Assembly: GCA_021802545.1 (NCBI GenBank)
Contig: JAJZRS010000027.1
Location: 1-33,639, forward strand
Reading direction: 5' to 3'
Source of the DNA: Pseudomonadota bacterium
GTDB lineage: Bacteria; Pseudomonadota; Gammaproteobacteria; Burkholderiales; JABEVD01
DNA: 33,639 nt
The first letter of the stretch is position 1. Each line of letters opens with the position of its first letter. The notes under the pieces were generated by a model. It ran no database searches and had not been told where the DNA came from. It saw only the letters and a list, made by a program, of their open reading frames with translations. Both the position numbers and the translations under genes were made by a program. Below are positions 15,836 through 24,865 of this stretch, in pieces.

Positions 15836-16140
15836 TGCGCCACCTCTTCCGCCGCAGCTTGCGGCTCATCCGTCCAGATTTCGAGTTCCTTGCCCCTGAG
15901 CCCGACACGGTAGCCGCGGTCGACAATATCGACGCCGTAAATGTAGAACTGCTGCAGGAAGGTCCCGATGCTGGTCACGTAGCCCAGCTCTCCCTTTTTC
16001 ACCAATACCTCTCCGATGTCCTTTCCGGAGAAGGTCCCGTCATTCCTGATCGTCTTGGTGACGCGCACCTTCTGGCCGTATTCGAACCAGGGCGGGGCGG
16101 TGATTTCCACCACATCGCTGTCTCGGCTGATCTTCGCCAT
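15832..16140 (-). CDS. nifZ: NifZ, P-cluster maturation factor
   Basis: 102 residues, close to usual NifZ length. Diagnostic parts are PPWFEYGQKVRVTKTIRNDGTFSGKDIGEVLVKKG and TFLQQFYIYGVDIVDRGYRVGLRGKELEI. In Azotobacter NifZ helps convert the precursor Fe-S pair to the second P-cluster of NifDK. It lies 15 bp after the LRV gene and overlaps the short NifZ copy (ATGA). AAGGAGAA precedes the start. Confidence 0.93.
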   Translation of the reverse strand: MAKISRDSDVVEITAPPWFEYGQKVRVTKTIRNDGTFSGKDIGEVLVKKGELGYVTSIGTFLQQFYIYGVDIVDRGYRVGLRGKELEIWTDEPQAAAEEVAQ

Positions 16141-16155
16141 GTCTTCTCCTTCAAA

Positions 16156-16884
16156 TCAAAGACGCGCCTTCGCCAGGCTGCGAACCACTTCGTCCGGATC
16201 GGACAGAAGCCTTTTCAGATACTTGGATTCAATCCTTCCCGCCACTTCGTACCTCACCCGCCAATCCGCATCGTCGATGAGCAGCGGCAGTTTTTCGGCT
16301 TCGATCCGCATGACCGCTTCCAGTCTGACCGATGCGTCCTCGTCGGAAAGCATCTTGAAGACCCATTCGTCGCTGATCCTTTTCGCCACGATCTTGCGCA
16401 CTTCCCTGTCCTGATCGCTCATCATCAGCGGCAGGAGCGAAGGCGGCAGGCGTCTTGCCACGATCTGGCGCACGTAATAGTCCGGGTCGTCCACCATGGC
16501 GCCGAGGCTCGACTCGCTGATCCTGGCTGCCACCCTGATCCGCACTTCCCTGTCGGGGTCCGTGCGCATCTCGGCCAGGTGTTCGATGGGCAGCCTGACC
16601 GCAACGCTCCACCTCACCGTCTCGTCCCTGTCCTTCATGAGCTGCGGCAGGAATTCCGGCTCGACATGCTTGGCAGCCACCGCCCTTACCTCGAAGTAGG
16701 GATGCCCGATATACCGTTTCGCCAATCTCGGATTCCATTCGAAAAACCGGTCTATCCTTTTTGCGTAGCGGTCCTCGACGCAAGCCTCCAGCGGCCTGCA
16801 CCTGGCGCCTTGACTGGCGCACCGTCTGCAATCGATGTCGGCGCCGAACCAGTCCTTCGCTTCGATAGTTTCAGTCGTACTCAT
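16156..16884 (-). CDS. Leucine-rich-variant (LRV) repeat protein with N-terminal Fe-S motif
   Basis: 242 residues. An N-terminal cysteine set C19, C22, C29 and C35 (DCRRCASQGARC and EAC) fits the [4Fe-4S] motif described for the Azotobacter LRV protein. From about residue 60 there are seven to eight LRV repeats of about 24 residues with the pattern D-x-x-V-R-x-x-V-A-x-R, forming a curved helical scaffold. The Azotobacter homologue is also encoded near nif genes and its cluster is redox-active; the role is unknown. Its start overlaps the end of the TPR-like gene by 14 bp. Confidence 0.9.
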   Translation of the reverse strand: MSTTETIEAKDWFGADIDCRRCASQGARCRPLEACVEDRYAKRIDRFFEWNPRLAKRYIGHPYFEVRAVAAKHVEPEFLPQLMKDRDETVRWSVAVRLPIEHLAEMRTDPDREVRIRVAARISESSLGAMVDDPDYYVRQIVARRLPPSLLPLMMSDQDREVRKIVAKRISDEWVFKMLSDEDASVRLEAVMRIEAEKLPLLIDDADWRVRYEVAGRIESKYLKRLLSDPDEVVRSLAKARL

Positions 16885-17377
16885 CCATTCCCACCCGATT
16901 CAGAACGTTAAGCAGCACCTTCGCCCCAATCTTGTCTCCAGGATCCAGCTCCAGGAGCTTCATGACGACTTCCCTGCCCTCATCGAGTTCACCCAAACGC
17001 ATATTCAGGTAACCATATGCTTTCAGCGTGAACAGATAGAATCTCGGCAGGATCGATTCGAAATTGCCGAAATCGGCATCCTTTCTGCTCACTTCCCGCC
17101 AATCGCCTCCAAGACCATTGTCCCGAGCCGCCTTGACCAAACATTCCTTCGCCACGCCCAGGGCGTCATTGAGCCGCCCCTTGTAGAAGTAGAATCGGTA
17201 CCGCCCAATCAGCACCGCTGCATGATCGGGCGCCGCCGCATTCGCGCGCTTCAGATGCGCTTCGGCCACCTCGTCATTCGAATAGGCTATCGACGCCAGG
17301 CGAAGATGCTCTTCCGCCTCGTGCGGCAGGCCGCCTCCCAGGCAGGCCTGCTCGAGCCATGCGTCCGCAGTATCCAA
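16871..17377 (-). CDS. TPR-like nif-cluster protein
   Basis: 168 residues, all-helical, with tetratricopeptide-like pairs (HLKRANAAAPDHAAVLIGRYRFYFYKGRLNDAL and FYLFTLKAYGYLNMRLGELDEGREVVMKLLELDPGDKIG). The start is TTG, directly following the IscA-like stop (TGA) with AGGA 5 nt before it; an ATG start is not available nearby. This kind of small TPR protein is common in nifB-operon neighbourhoods and probably acts as an assembly scaffold with the downstream LRV protein, whose gene it overlaps. No catalytic motif. Confidence 0.78.
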   Translation of the reverse strand: MDTADAWLEQACLGGGLPHEAEEHLRLASIAYSNDEVAEAHLKRANAAAPDHAAVLIGRYRFYFYKGRLNDALGVAKECLVKAARDNGLGGDWREVSRKDADFGNFESILPRFYLFTLKAYGYLNMRLGELDEGREVVMKLLELDPGDKIGAKVLLNVLNRVGMDEYD

Positions 17378-17734
17378 TCAATTCCTGGCAATCGACGCAA
17401 TGTCGACACTCGCCACCCCCGACGAACTGCTGCATCCGCAGGGCGCAGCCTTGGGATCGATGAAGGAAAGTCCGGTCTTGGTCGGCGTGTCGATGAAATC
17501 GATGGTCACGCCTTCCAGGAGCAGCCTGCTTTCCGCAGGGAGGAAAAGCTTGATTCCTCCCACATTCACCACGGAATCACCGGCCTTGGGTTCCGCCTCG
17601 ACAGTGAATTCGGACGCGAGACCGGAACACCCGCCTGCCGTGACGCAAAGCCTGAAGCCGGCCGACTCGCCCCCGCCGAAGCGGACCATGCGGCCGATGA
17701 ATTTTTCAGCACTCGGCGTTATCGTCAGATTCAT
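17378..17734 (-). CDS. Nif-type IscA/HesB A-type Fe-S carrier
   Basis: 118 residues. The three A-type carrier cysteines are C36 (GGCSG) and C99 and C101 (APCGC). N-terminal MNLTITPSAEKFIGRM and DTPTKTGLSFIDPKA are typical. It belongs to the nif-specific IscA group that carries Fe-S clusters to nitrogenase or to NifB. It lies between the 4Fe-4S ferredoxin (10 bp gap) and the TPR-like gene. No NifU is present locally. Confidence 0.9.
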   Translation of the reverse strand: MNLTITPSAEKFIGRMVRFGGGESAGFRLCVTAGGCSGLASEFTVEAEPKAGDSVVNVGGIKLFLPAESRLLLEGVTIDFIDTPTKTGLSFIDPKAAPCGCSSSSGVASVDIASIARN

Positions 17735-17744
17735 GGTCTCCCCC

Positions 17745-17966
17745 TCAGGCTGCCTGGTAGCGCGGATAGCTGGTGTCGATCACGCAGGTGTTGTCGACGG
17801 GGCAAACCGCGACGCACTGGGGATCGTCGAAATAGCCAATGCATTCCGTGCACTTCTTCGGGTTGATGACGAAAGTGCCGTCCTTCTCGTAGATCGCCAC
17901 GTTCGGGCATTCCGGTTCGCAGGCCGAGCAAGCGGTGCATTGGGAAGATACGATTTTGTAAGTCAT
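17745..17966 (-). CDS. fdxN: 2[4Fe-4S] ferredoxin next to nifB
   Basis: 73 residues. The first cluster set is C10, C13, C16 and C20; the second is C39, C42, C51 and C55, with an 8-residue insert between its second and third cysteines. This is the Allochromatium-type 2[4Fe-4S] ferredoxin, and an extra C61 follows. FdxN-type ferredoxins next to nifB often donate electrons for NifB activity or to nitrogenase. It is the second gene of the operon, 21 bp after nifB. Confidence 0.92.
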   Translation of the reverse strand: MTYKIVSSQCTACSACEPECPNVAIYEKDGTFVINPKKCTECIGYFDDPQCVAVCPVDNTCVIDTSYPRYQAA

Positions 17967-17987
17967 GTTTTTCTCCAGATAAATGAA

Positions 17988-19523
17988 TCAAGCTGCAATA
18001 TAGGCGCCCTGGCGGATGTCCGCGTCGCCCCTGTTCACGTGGACGATCTCCCCGGATTTGATCTTGGCCAGGTATTCCTTGAAGTACTTCACCGCGGACT
18101 GCTCGATGAATTCGTGGGCATACTTGTCCACCGGATCGATCCCCGCCGCCTTCAGTTCATCCTTCGGGCATCCGCCGATCTTCGCCACGAAAACCGCGAC
18201 GCAATCGTTGATGGCACGGATGACCGTCGGGAGCGCATCCTCTTCGCCGTAACCGCCCTGGCAGTAGAGATCGACGCGGCGGTGGCCGACGAACTTCGAA
18301 CCTTCGGTGCTGAGCTCGTAGACCTGGAACTCCTGCGCATGACCGAAGTGCTCGTTGACCCGCCCATGCCCCTTGGTTGCGACAGCAATCAGGATCTTCA
18401 CGTCGCTGTATTCCGCTTCCAGATCGGCAATCTCCGCCTGCTTCGCCGCGACAGTCGCCTGACGCTCCTTCTCGACCTGTTCCTGATAGGCTTTCCGTCC
18501 TTCGGCGTTGTATTCGACCTCCATTTCCATGATCTTCTCGGTCGTGAATTCCGCAGAGCGGTCTTCGCCGAGCAGGCCGACGGCATCCGCCCTGCACTGC
18601 CTGCAATGGCGCATCATGTTCATTTCGCCTTCGCATTCGTCCTGCAGCGCTTTCAGTTCCTGCGCGGTCGGTCCTCTCTGCCCGTTCAGGCCGAATACCG
18701 TCCCGTGCTCGGGCGCGGAGATCAGCGGCATGATGTTGTGCAGGAAAGCGCCTCTGGATTTCACCGCGCGGTTGACTTCGACCAGGTGCTTGTCGTTGAT
18801 GCCGGGGATCATGACCGAGTTCACCTTGCAGAGAATGCCCCGCTCGGTCAGCATCTCGAGCCCTTGCATCTGCCGCTCGGTCAGTATTCTCGCCGCCTCG
18901 ATTCCGGTGACCCGCTTGTGGTTCCAGAAGATCCAGGGATAGATGTGCTGGCCGATTTCAGGATCGACCATGTTGACTGTGATCGTCACGTGATCGACGT
19001 TGAAAGACGCGATGGTATCCACATGATCGGGAAGCGCGAGCCCGTTGGTGGACAGGCAAAGCTTGATGTCGGGCGCAGTCTTCGAAATCAATTCGAACGT
19101 CTTGAATGTCTTCTCGGGGTTTGCAAGAGGGTCCCCGGGACCCGCGATGCCGAGAACGGTCATCTGCGGGATGGTTGAAGCGACCGCAAGCACCTTCTTG
19201 GAGGCCTGCTCGGGGGTCAGCTTCTCGCTCACCACGCCTGGACGGCTTTCATTGGCGCAGTCGTATTTCCTGTTGCAGTAGTTGCACTGGATATTGCAGG
19301 CCGGCGCGACAGCGACGTGCATGCGCGCATAATGGTGATGCGCCTCTTCGCTGTAGCAGGGGTGGTTCTTGACCTTTTCCCAGACTTCCGGCGCCATGTC
19401 TTCCGGCGCAGATGATGAACCGCAGCTTGCCTTGCCTCCTTCACTACTCGTGCCACAACCCTTGTGCTCGGCGATCTGCTGCATCACCTCTTCAAGTTGT
19501 TCGGTTTGAATTTCTTCAAGCAT
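17988..19523 (-). CDS. nifB: FeMo-cofactor biosynthesis protein NifB
   Basis: 511 residues from the ATG at 19523 with AGGAG 5 nt upstream; the longer frame to 19565 crosses the predicted promoter. The radical-SAM cysteines are C76, C80 and C83 (CNIQCNYC). A NifX-like domain starts at about residue 370 ([26 protein letters not shown]), as in two-domain NifB proteins. It converts [4Fe-4S] units to NifB-co, the carbide-containing core of FeMo-cofactor. It leads the 15-gene operon. nifE, nifN and nifV, needed for later steps, are not in the window. Confidence 0.98.
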   Translation of the reverse strand: MLEEIQTEQLEEVMQQIAEHKGCGTSSEGGKASCGSSSAPEDMAPEVWEKVKNHPCYSEEAHHHYARMHVAVAPACNIQCNYCNRKYDCANESRPGVVSEKLTPEQASKKVLAVASTIPQMTVLGIAGPGDPLANPEKTFKTFELISKTAPDIKLCLSTNGLALPDHVDTIASFNVDHVTITVNMVDPEIGQHIYPWIFWNHKRVTGIEAARILTERQMQGLEMLTERGILCKVNSVMIPGINDKHLVEVNRAVKSRGAFLHNIMPLISAPEHGTVFGLNGQRGPTAQELKALQDECEGEMNMMRHCRQCRADAVGLLGEDRSAEFTTEKIMEMEVEYNAEGRKAYQEQVEKERQATVAAKQAEIADLEAEYSDVKILIAVATKGHGRVNEHFGHAQEFQVYELSTEGSKFVGHRRVDLYCQGGYGEEDALPTVIRAINDCVAVFVAKIGGCPKDELKAAGIDPVDKYAHEFIEQSAVKYFKEYLAKIKSGEIVHVNRGDADIRQGAYIAA

Positions 19524-19570
19524 GTTTGCTCCTTTCGTCGATCGGAATGCACTCCGTTGACACAAGGACC

Positions 19571-19586
19571 AGCAACAACCATGCCA
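19571..19586 (-). promoter_or_regulatory. Sigma-54 promoter of the nifB operon
   Basis: The minus strand reads TGGCATGGTTGTTGCT, matching TGGCACG-N4-TTGCW with one change. The predicted start is near 19560, giving a 36-37 nt leader before the nifB ATG. Confidence 0.9.
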
Positions 19587-19631
19587 CAGTGAATATCGTC
19601 CGGAAACCGCGTAAAACCTGGCTCTAGCCTT

Positions 19632-19647
19632 TGTCTGAATTCGTACA
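19632..19647. promoter_or_regulatory. NifA box, nifB-proximal
   Basis: TGTCTGAATTCGTACA is a perfect TGT-N10-ACA. It lies about 72-87 bp upstream of the predicted nifB start, within the normal enhancer range for NifA. Confidence 0.82.
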
Positions 19648-19660
19648 GGGATGTCGAAAG

Positions 19661-19676
19661 TGTCGCAAACGCGACA
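19661..19676. promoter_or_regulatory. NifA box, nifB-distal, abutting nifA stop
   Basis: TGTCGCAAACGCGACA is a perfect TGT-N10-ACA and also a near-perfect palindrome (TGTCGC / GCGACA). It ends one base before the nifA stop codon at 19677 and is centred 29 bp from the proximal box, close to three helical turns, which suits cooperative NifA binding on one DNA face. Confidence 0.85.
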
Positions 19677-21275
19677 TCAGAAACGCTTGATCTCGATCTT
19701 GTGCTTCTGCAGCGCATAGCCCATCTGGCGAGAAGTCAGCTTGAGCAGCCTCGCAGCCTTGGCCTGAACCCAGCCGCATTGCTCCATGGCCCAGATCAGC
19801 CTGTCTCGCTCAGAGCCGAACTCGCGATCCAGGGATTCTTCAGGCAGCTCGACCGGCTTGAACTCGCGCTCGGGCAGGATGGGGATGGCCGGCTTCCCGT
19901 AGCTGCGCAGGGAAAGGGAAAAACACTTGTTCTGCTGGCAGGGCAGGTCGACTTCGCGGATGGATGTCCCGCGCGTCATGGTCATGGTGCGCTCGACGCA
20001 ATTCTCGAGCTCCCTGACGTTTCCTGGCCAATAGCATTCCAGCATGACCTTCAGCGCTTCAGGAGATATCGAGATCCTGCTCTGGTTCTCCCGGTTGAGC
20101 TTCTCCAGGAAATGCTCGACGAGATGGGGAATGTCTTCCCTTCTTTCGCGCAAGGGCGGAAGGAAGATGCTCACCACGTTGATCCTGTAGTAGAGATCGG
20201 CCCTGAACTCGTTCTTGCCGACGGCTTCCTCCAGGTTGCGGTTGGTGGCCGTAATCAGGCGGATGTCGACCTTGATCGGCTTGTTCCCGCCCACCCGCTC
20301 GAATTCCCGTTCCTGCAGCACCCTGAGGAGCTTGGTCTGGAAAGCGGGCGAAATGTCGCCGATTTCGTCAAGGAAAAGCGTACCGCCATTGGCGAGCTCG
20401 AAACGGCCCTTGCGGTCCTGGGTCGCGCCGGTGAATGAGCCTTTTTCGTGGCCGAAGAGCTCCGATTCGAGCAGCGTCTCAGACAATGCCGCGCAGTTGA
20501 CCTTGATGAAAGGCTTGTCTTTTCTCGAGCTCAGATAATGTATTGCACGGGCGATCACTTCCTTTCCCGTGCCGCTCTCGCCGCGCAGCAGCACCGTCGA
20601 CTTCCCGGGCGCGGCCTGATGCACTTCGGCAAACACCTCCTGCATCACCTTGCTTTGCCCGATCACGTTGTCCAGCTTGAATTTTCCCTGGAGCTCTTTT
20701 TGCAGGCGGCTTCTTTCCAGCATCAGCTGCTGCCGCTCGTTCGCGACATTGCGATGCAGCATGACGGTCTGGCCGATGAGATTGGCAACCATGGTCAAAA
20801 ACTGCGTGTCGTTCTTGAAATTCGGGGCCTCTCCGTCGAGCTCCCGGTCGACGCTGATGACGCCTATGGTATCCCTGCGCACCTTGATCGGCACGCCGAT
20901 GAAGGAAACCACGTTGCCCTTCTCGAGATTGCGCGATCCCGTCCTGTTGAGAAAAAGCGGCTCCTTGGCAACATCGGGAACCACGACGGACAGACCTGTT
21001 TTCATGATCTTTCCGGTCACGCCCTCTCCGATCTGAAACCGCCCGCGCCCGATCTCCTCCTCCGAGAGCCCCGATGCACCAACAACTTGCAATTCTCCGG
21101 ACTCCTGAACCAGGCTGACCATGCCGCGGCTCATTTTCAGGTGAGAGGAAAGCACGTTGAGCACTTCCCTGATGGTCTTGTGCAGATCGAGTGAGGAACT
21201 CAGTATCTTGCTGATTTCGTATATCGTAACCAGTTCGACATTGCCTTCCATTGAAGATGATTTTGCCACGTTCAT
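19677..21275 (-). CDS. nifA: NifA, nif-specific sigma-54 activator, oxygen-responsive type
   Basis: 532 residues: GAF domain (about 20-165), AAA+ domain (about 215-440) with Walker A GESGTGKE, the sigma-54 loop GSFTGA and Walker [11 protein letters not shown], then a C-terminal Fis-type helix-turn-helix (about 490-530). C414, C426, C446 and C451 give C-x11-C-x19-C-x4-C, the redox/metal motif of NifA proteins that sense oxygen themselves and do not need NifL. No nifL is present. The GAF domain may take nitrogen-status input (PII). Start at 21275 has GGAG close upstream; M9 is a less likely alternative. Targets here are the boxes at 6404, 19632 and 19661. Confidence 0.97.
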   Translation of the reverse strand: MNVAKSSSMEGNVELVTIYEISKILSSSLDLHKTIREVLNVLSSHLKMSRGMVSLVQESGELQVVGASGLSEEEIGRGRFQIGEGVTGKIMKTGLSVVVPDVAKEPLFLNRTGSRNLEKGNVVSFIGVPIKVRRDTIGVISVDRELDGEAPNFKNDTQFLTMVANLIGQTVMLHRNVANERQQLMLERSRLQKELQGKFKLDNVIGQSKVMQEVFAEVHQAAPGKSTVLLRGESGTGKEVIARAIHYLSSRKDKPFIKVNCAALSETLLESELFGHEKGSFTGATQDRKGRFELANGGTLFLDEIGDISPAFQTKLLRVLQEREFERVGGNKPIKVDIRLITATNRNLEEAVGKNEFRADLYYRINVVSIFLPPLRERREDIPHLVEHFLEKLNRENQSRISISPEALKVMLECYWPGNVRELENCVERTMTMTRGTSIREVDLPCQQNKCFSLSLRSYGKPAIPILPEREFKPVELPEESLDREFGSERDRLIWAMEQCGWVQAKAARLLKLTSRQMGYALQKHKIEIKRF

Positions 21276-21340
21276 GCTCCGTTAACGCTTCATGTCAATG
21301 CGACCCTGCCTTTCAAGGCAAGTTCCGGTCTCTAAACCGA

Positions 21341-21356
21341 AGCAATTTCCATACCC
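21341..21356 (-). promoter_or_regulatory. Possible sigma-54 promoter of nifA
   Basis: The minus strand reads GGGTATGGAAATTGCT. The invariant GG and GC are 10 nt apart and TTGCT is exact, but three flanking consensus bases differ. I found no NifA or NtrC box above it, so activator control is unclear. The start would be near 21330, about 55 nt before the nifA ATG. Confidence 0.45.
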
Positions 21357-21408
21357 ATGGTGTGCCTATCTTGAGGCCGGTTTGGGGCATTCGCGACTCG
21401 GGGTGGGC

Positions 21409-21414
21409 TACAAT
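21409..21414 (+). promoter_or_regulatory. Possible -10 element for the DUF4197 gene
   Basis: TACAAT lies 25 bp before the ATG at 21439. No good -35 is found at 16-18 bp spacing, so this is a weak call. Confidence 0.3.
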
Positions 21415-21438
21415 GGCAATAACCACAGGAGAACGATC

Positions 21439-22194
21439 ATGTCCATCATCAGGATATTCTGCAGCTTGCTCTTATGCCTCGCCATGCCGGCTCATGCCTT
21501 CGATTTCGGGGCGCTGATCGATAACGGCAAGCTGGGCGATCTGGGAAAGGCCATGCAGAGCGGATCGGGTTCAGGTCTTTCCGGCATCAGCAACGATGAC
21601 CAGATAGGCGGCCTGAAGCAGGCGCTGACGCAGGCTGCCGAAACCGCCGTGAAGAATTTGTCGAAAAAGAACGGCTATCTCGGGAATGACAAGGTGAGGA
21701 TTCCATTGCCCGGAAGCCTGAAGAAAGTCGACGACCTGCTGCATCAATTCGGCATGGGGCAATATGGAGACGATCTCAGGACATCGATCAATCGCGCCGC
21801 CGAGGCCGCCGTGCCGGAAGCGAAAAAGCTCCTCGTTGGCGCGGTGAAGGGCATGACCATTGAGGATGCGAAAGGCATACTCACCGGCGGGGACAATGCG
21901 GCGACCCAGTATTTCAGGAGCAGGACGGAGGCGCCGATCGCCGCGAAATTCAGGCCCATCATCGAAAAATCGATGAAGAAGGTGGGGCTCGCGCAAAAAT
22001 ACGACGAATTCGCCGGAAAGGGCGCCAAATTCGGCCTGGTTGACCAGAAAGACGCGAATCTCGATGACTACATCACAAGACGCGCAATGGACGGCCTTTT
22101 CCTGATGATGTCAGACGAGGAAAAGGCGATACGCTCCGATCCGCTCAAGGCGACCGGCAACCTGGCGAAGAAGATCTTTTCCGCAGTCAAGTGA
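21439..22194 (+). CDS. DUF4197-like secreted protein
   Basis: 251 residues from MSIIRIFCSLLLCLAMPAHAF; AGGAG lies just before the ATG. Residues 1-20 form a Sec signal peptide with an AHA-like cleavage site, so the protein is exported. The rest (DQIGGLKQALTQAAETAVKNLSKKNGYLGNDKVRIPLP, DYITRRAMDGLFLMMSDEEKAIRSDP) fits DUF4197, a conserved proteobacterial family without assigned function. It is divergent from nifA and converges with nasA (6 bp gap). It looks like a chromosomal housekeeping gene between the nif and nas blocks rather than part of either. Confidence 0.85.
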   Translation: MSIIRIFCSLLLCLAMPAHAFDFGALIDNGKLGDLGKAMQSGSGSGLSGISNDDQIGGLKQALTQAAETAVKNLSKKNGYLGNDKVRIPLPGSLKKVDDLLHQFGMGQYGDDLRTSINRAAEAAVPEAKKLLVGAVKGMTIEDAKGILTGGDNAATQYFRSRTEAPIAAKFRPIIEKSMKKVGLAQKYDEFAGKGAKFGLVDQKDANLDDYITRRAMDGLFLMMSDEEKAIRSDPLKATGNLAKKIFSAVK

Positions 22195-22200
22195 TCCGGC

Positions 22201-24855
22201 TTAGATTTTCAGAAGCTTTCTGATTTCGGGAAGACACGAGCCGCACTGGGTGCCGCACTTGTATTTTTCCTGCAGTCCGGCAAGATCGAGTCCGGATTCG
22301 GCTATTTCGCTTTCCGAGACATCGAAGCAGTTGCAGACGATCCTGCCCCGCAGCGCCACAGCCGGGGGCGACGACATGGGCGCAAGCAGCCATTTCCTGA
22401 CGAGCGACAGGTCCGCACGGGAAGCCATCGACTCCATCAGCCATTCGCGTCCCGCAGCTTCCCCGACAAAGCGTATGCCGACAGCCCGCCCATCCTCGAT
22501 CTTCAAACGTTTGTCGATTCCCGACCCGACATCGCGGTAAGTCATGCAGTCTTCCCCGTCCATGCCGAAAGCCTTGTCGATCTCGGGCACGAGGTCGTTA
22601 TCTGGAATCGAGAGGCAGCCGCCCTTCAATGAAAACATCGTCTCGTCCCTGCCGAAAAGCGTGCAGCTGACGTAGTCGAATCGTTCCATGATCTTCTGCG
22701 CCTTCTCCAGATACTCGATCGCATCCCCCCGTCTCAGAACGGAAACCGTCCAGGCAAGATCGACCCTTTCCACTGAAACTGCCGCATGCTTGAGCTCGGG
22801 CTGCCTGGATATGGGGTCCGTGTCGCCGATGGTGAGGCCATTCACGCCCAGTTTTCCGGTGAATCTTCCCCCCCAATGCATGGGGAGAAAGACCTGGGCA
22901 GATCTGACGTCGGGGTCTTCCCTGAGCGCGACAAGCATCTCTCCCCTGCGGCTTTTCACTCTCGCGATGTCGCCGGAAGCCAGATGCCTCAATTTCATGT
23001 CGTCGGGATTCATGGACAGGCAGGCTTCGGGATCGTGGCTGAACAGCCGGCCTATCCTGCCCGTCCGGGTCATGCTGTGCCACTGATCGCGCAGCCGCCC
23101 CGTGGTGAGATGGAAAGGGAAGCGTGCATCCGTTTGCTCCGCCGTTCCCATGCAGGATGCGACGTGGAATCTTGCGCGCCCGCTCCTGGTCGGAAAAACG
23201 CCGTCCGCGTAAAGCCGCTTCTTCCCCGAAGGCGCGCCTTGGGGATACGGCCATTGCTGAGGCCCCCGCTCCTCCAGGAGCGCATAGTCGAGTCCTGATA
23301 TGTCGAGATCCCGCCCCCTCGTCGATTCCCGATGCTCGAGAAACACATCCTCTGCGCCCTTGTATGGGAAAAGACGCCCCGCATCCTTCCCGATCAATTT
23401 TCCCAGCCTGAGAGCGAAATCGGCAGCGATTTCCCAGTCCGATCGCGCTTCCCCCGGCGGGGCTACGGCGGATCTGACCCGCGTGATCCTTCTTTCCGAG
23501 TTCGTCACCGTCCCCTCCTTCTCGGCCCAGGTCGCGGCAGGGAGAAGCAGGTCGGCGTGATACGCCGTCTCGGTATCCATAAATGCATCCTGGACGACAA
23601 CGAAATCCGCCTTCTTCAATGCAGCTTGGACCCTGCCGAGATCCGGCATGGATTGAGCCGGATTGGTGCATGCGATCCAGATCGCCTTGATTTCGCCCGC
23701 CTCCAGCGATTCAAACATGTCCACTGCCGTTTTCCCCGGCTTGTCGGGAACCGATTCGACCCCCCAAAGCCGCGCCACTTCCATCCTGTGTTCGGGATTG
23801 GCGAGATCGCGATGGGCTGAAAGCAGATTGGCCATCCCGCCGACTTCCCTGCCGCCCATCGCATTCGGCTGCCCCGTGAGCGAGAAAGGCCCTGAGCCTG
23901 CCTTGCCAATCTTTCCCGTGGCCAGATGGAGATTGATGAGCGCGCCGTTCTTGTCCGTGCCCTGAATCGACTGGTTGAGCCCCTGGCAATACAGGGAAAG
24001 CGAGGAATCCGCGCATCCGAACCAGAGTGCGGCCTGGACCAGCTCATCCTCGTCGATGCCGCACACCTGCGCGGCATGCCTCGGCGTGTATTCACGAACG
24101 AGCGCTTTCAGGTTCTCGAAATTCTCGGTATGCGCCTCGATGAAATTCTGGTCGATGAGATTTTCCCAAAGCAGAACGTGCAGCATGCCGTTGAAGAGGG
24201 CGACGTCCGTGCCGGGAAGGATGGGAAGATGCAGATCGGCAGCTCTTGCCGTGTCGGTCTTCCTCGGATCCACGACGATGAGCTTCAGATCGGGCTTTTT
24301 TTCCCTGGCCGCCTCGATGCGCCTGAACAGGATAGGATGGGCGACCGCCGTGTTGGAGCCTGCGATCAGGATGCACTGCGCATGATCGATGTCCTCGTAG
24401 CAGGCAGGCGGCGCATCCGCGCCGAGCGTCGCCTTGTAGCCGGCCACGCTTGACGACATGCACAGCCTCGAATTGGTATCGACATTGTTCGTGCCGATCA
24501 GCCCCTTGGCCAGCTTGTTGAAGACGTAATAATCTTCGGTCAGGAGCTGGCCCGAGATATAGAATGCGACGCTGTCCGGGCCGTATTTCGTTATCGTATC
24601 GGCAAAGCGGCCGGCTGCATGGTCAAGCGCTGCATCCCATGAAACGCGCGCACCAAAAAGCTCGGGGTAAAGCAGTCGCCCTCGGGCTCCCGCAGTCAGA
24701 TGCAGCGTCGCGCCCTTGGTGCAGAGCTTGCCGTAATTGGCAGGATGCGCCGGATCCCCCCTGACCGACTCGATGGCGCCATCCCTTGAGACTATGATCA
24801 CGCCGCATCCCACGCCGCAATAGCAGCATGTCGAGCGAATTGATTGTGTAGCCAT
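22201..24855 (-). CDS. nasA: Assimilatory nitrate reductase catalytic subunit
   Basis: About 884 residues. The N-terminal [4Fe-4S] site is C10, C13 and C17 (CCYCGVGC) plus a cysteine in KLCTKG, followed by molybdopterin-oxidoreductase domains and the C-terminal molydopterin-binding domain (FPFHLTTGRLRDQWHSMTRTG). The last 50 residues form a BFD-like [2Fe-2S] domain (CNCFDVSESEI, KCGTQCGSC), as in Klebsiella-type NasA. It reduces nitrate to nitrite in the cytoplasm. I chose the ATG at 24855; another at 24861 is equally close to nirD. It is the last gene of the nrt-nir-nas operon. Confidence 0.95.
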   Translation of the reverse strand: MATQSIRSTCCYCGVGCGVIIVSRDGAIESVRGDPAHPANYGKLCTKGATLHLTAGARGRLLYPELFGARVSWDAALDHAAGRFADTITKYGPDSVAFYISGQLLTEDYYVFNKLAKGLIGTNNVDTNSRLCMSSSVAGYKATLGADAPPACYEDIDHAQCILIAGSNTAVAHPILFRRIEAAREKKPDLKLIVVDPRKTDTARAADLHLPILPGTDVALFNGMLHVLLWENLIDQNFIEAHTENFENLKALVREYTPRHAAQVCGIDEDELVQAALWFGCADSSLSLYCQGLNQSIQGTDKNGALINLHLATGKIGKAGSGPFSLTGQPNAMGGREVGGMANLLSAHRDLANPEHRMEVARLWGVESVPDKPGKTAVDMFESLEAGEIKAIWIACTNPAQSMPDLGRVQAALKKADFVVVQDAFMDTETAYHADLLLPAATWAEKEGTVTNSERRITRVRSAVAPPGEARSDWEIAADFALRLGKLIGKDAGRLFPYKGAEDVFLEHRESTRGRDLDISGLDYALLEERGPQQWPYPQGAPSGKKRLYADGVFPTRSGRARFHVASCMGTAEQTDARFPFHLTTGRLRDQWHSMTRTGRIGRLFSHDPEACLSMNPDDMKLRHLASGDIARVKSRRGEMLVALREDPDVRSAQVFLPMHWGGRFTGKLGVNGLTIGDTDPISRQPELKHAAVSVERVDLAWTVSVLRRGDAIEYLEKAQKIMERFDYVSCTLFGRDETMFSLKGGCLSIPDNDLVPEIDKAFGMDGEDCMTYRDVGSGIDKRLKIEDGRAVGIRFVGEAAGREWLMESMASRADLSLVRKWLLAPMSSPPAVALRGRIVCNCFDVSESEIAESGLDLAGLQEKYKCGTQCGSCLPEIRKLLKI

Positions 24856-24865
24856 TTCCATCCGT

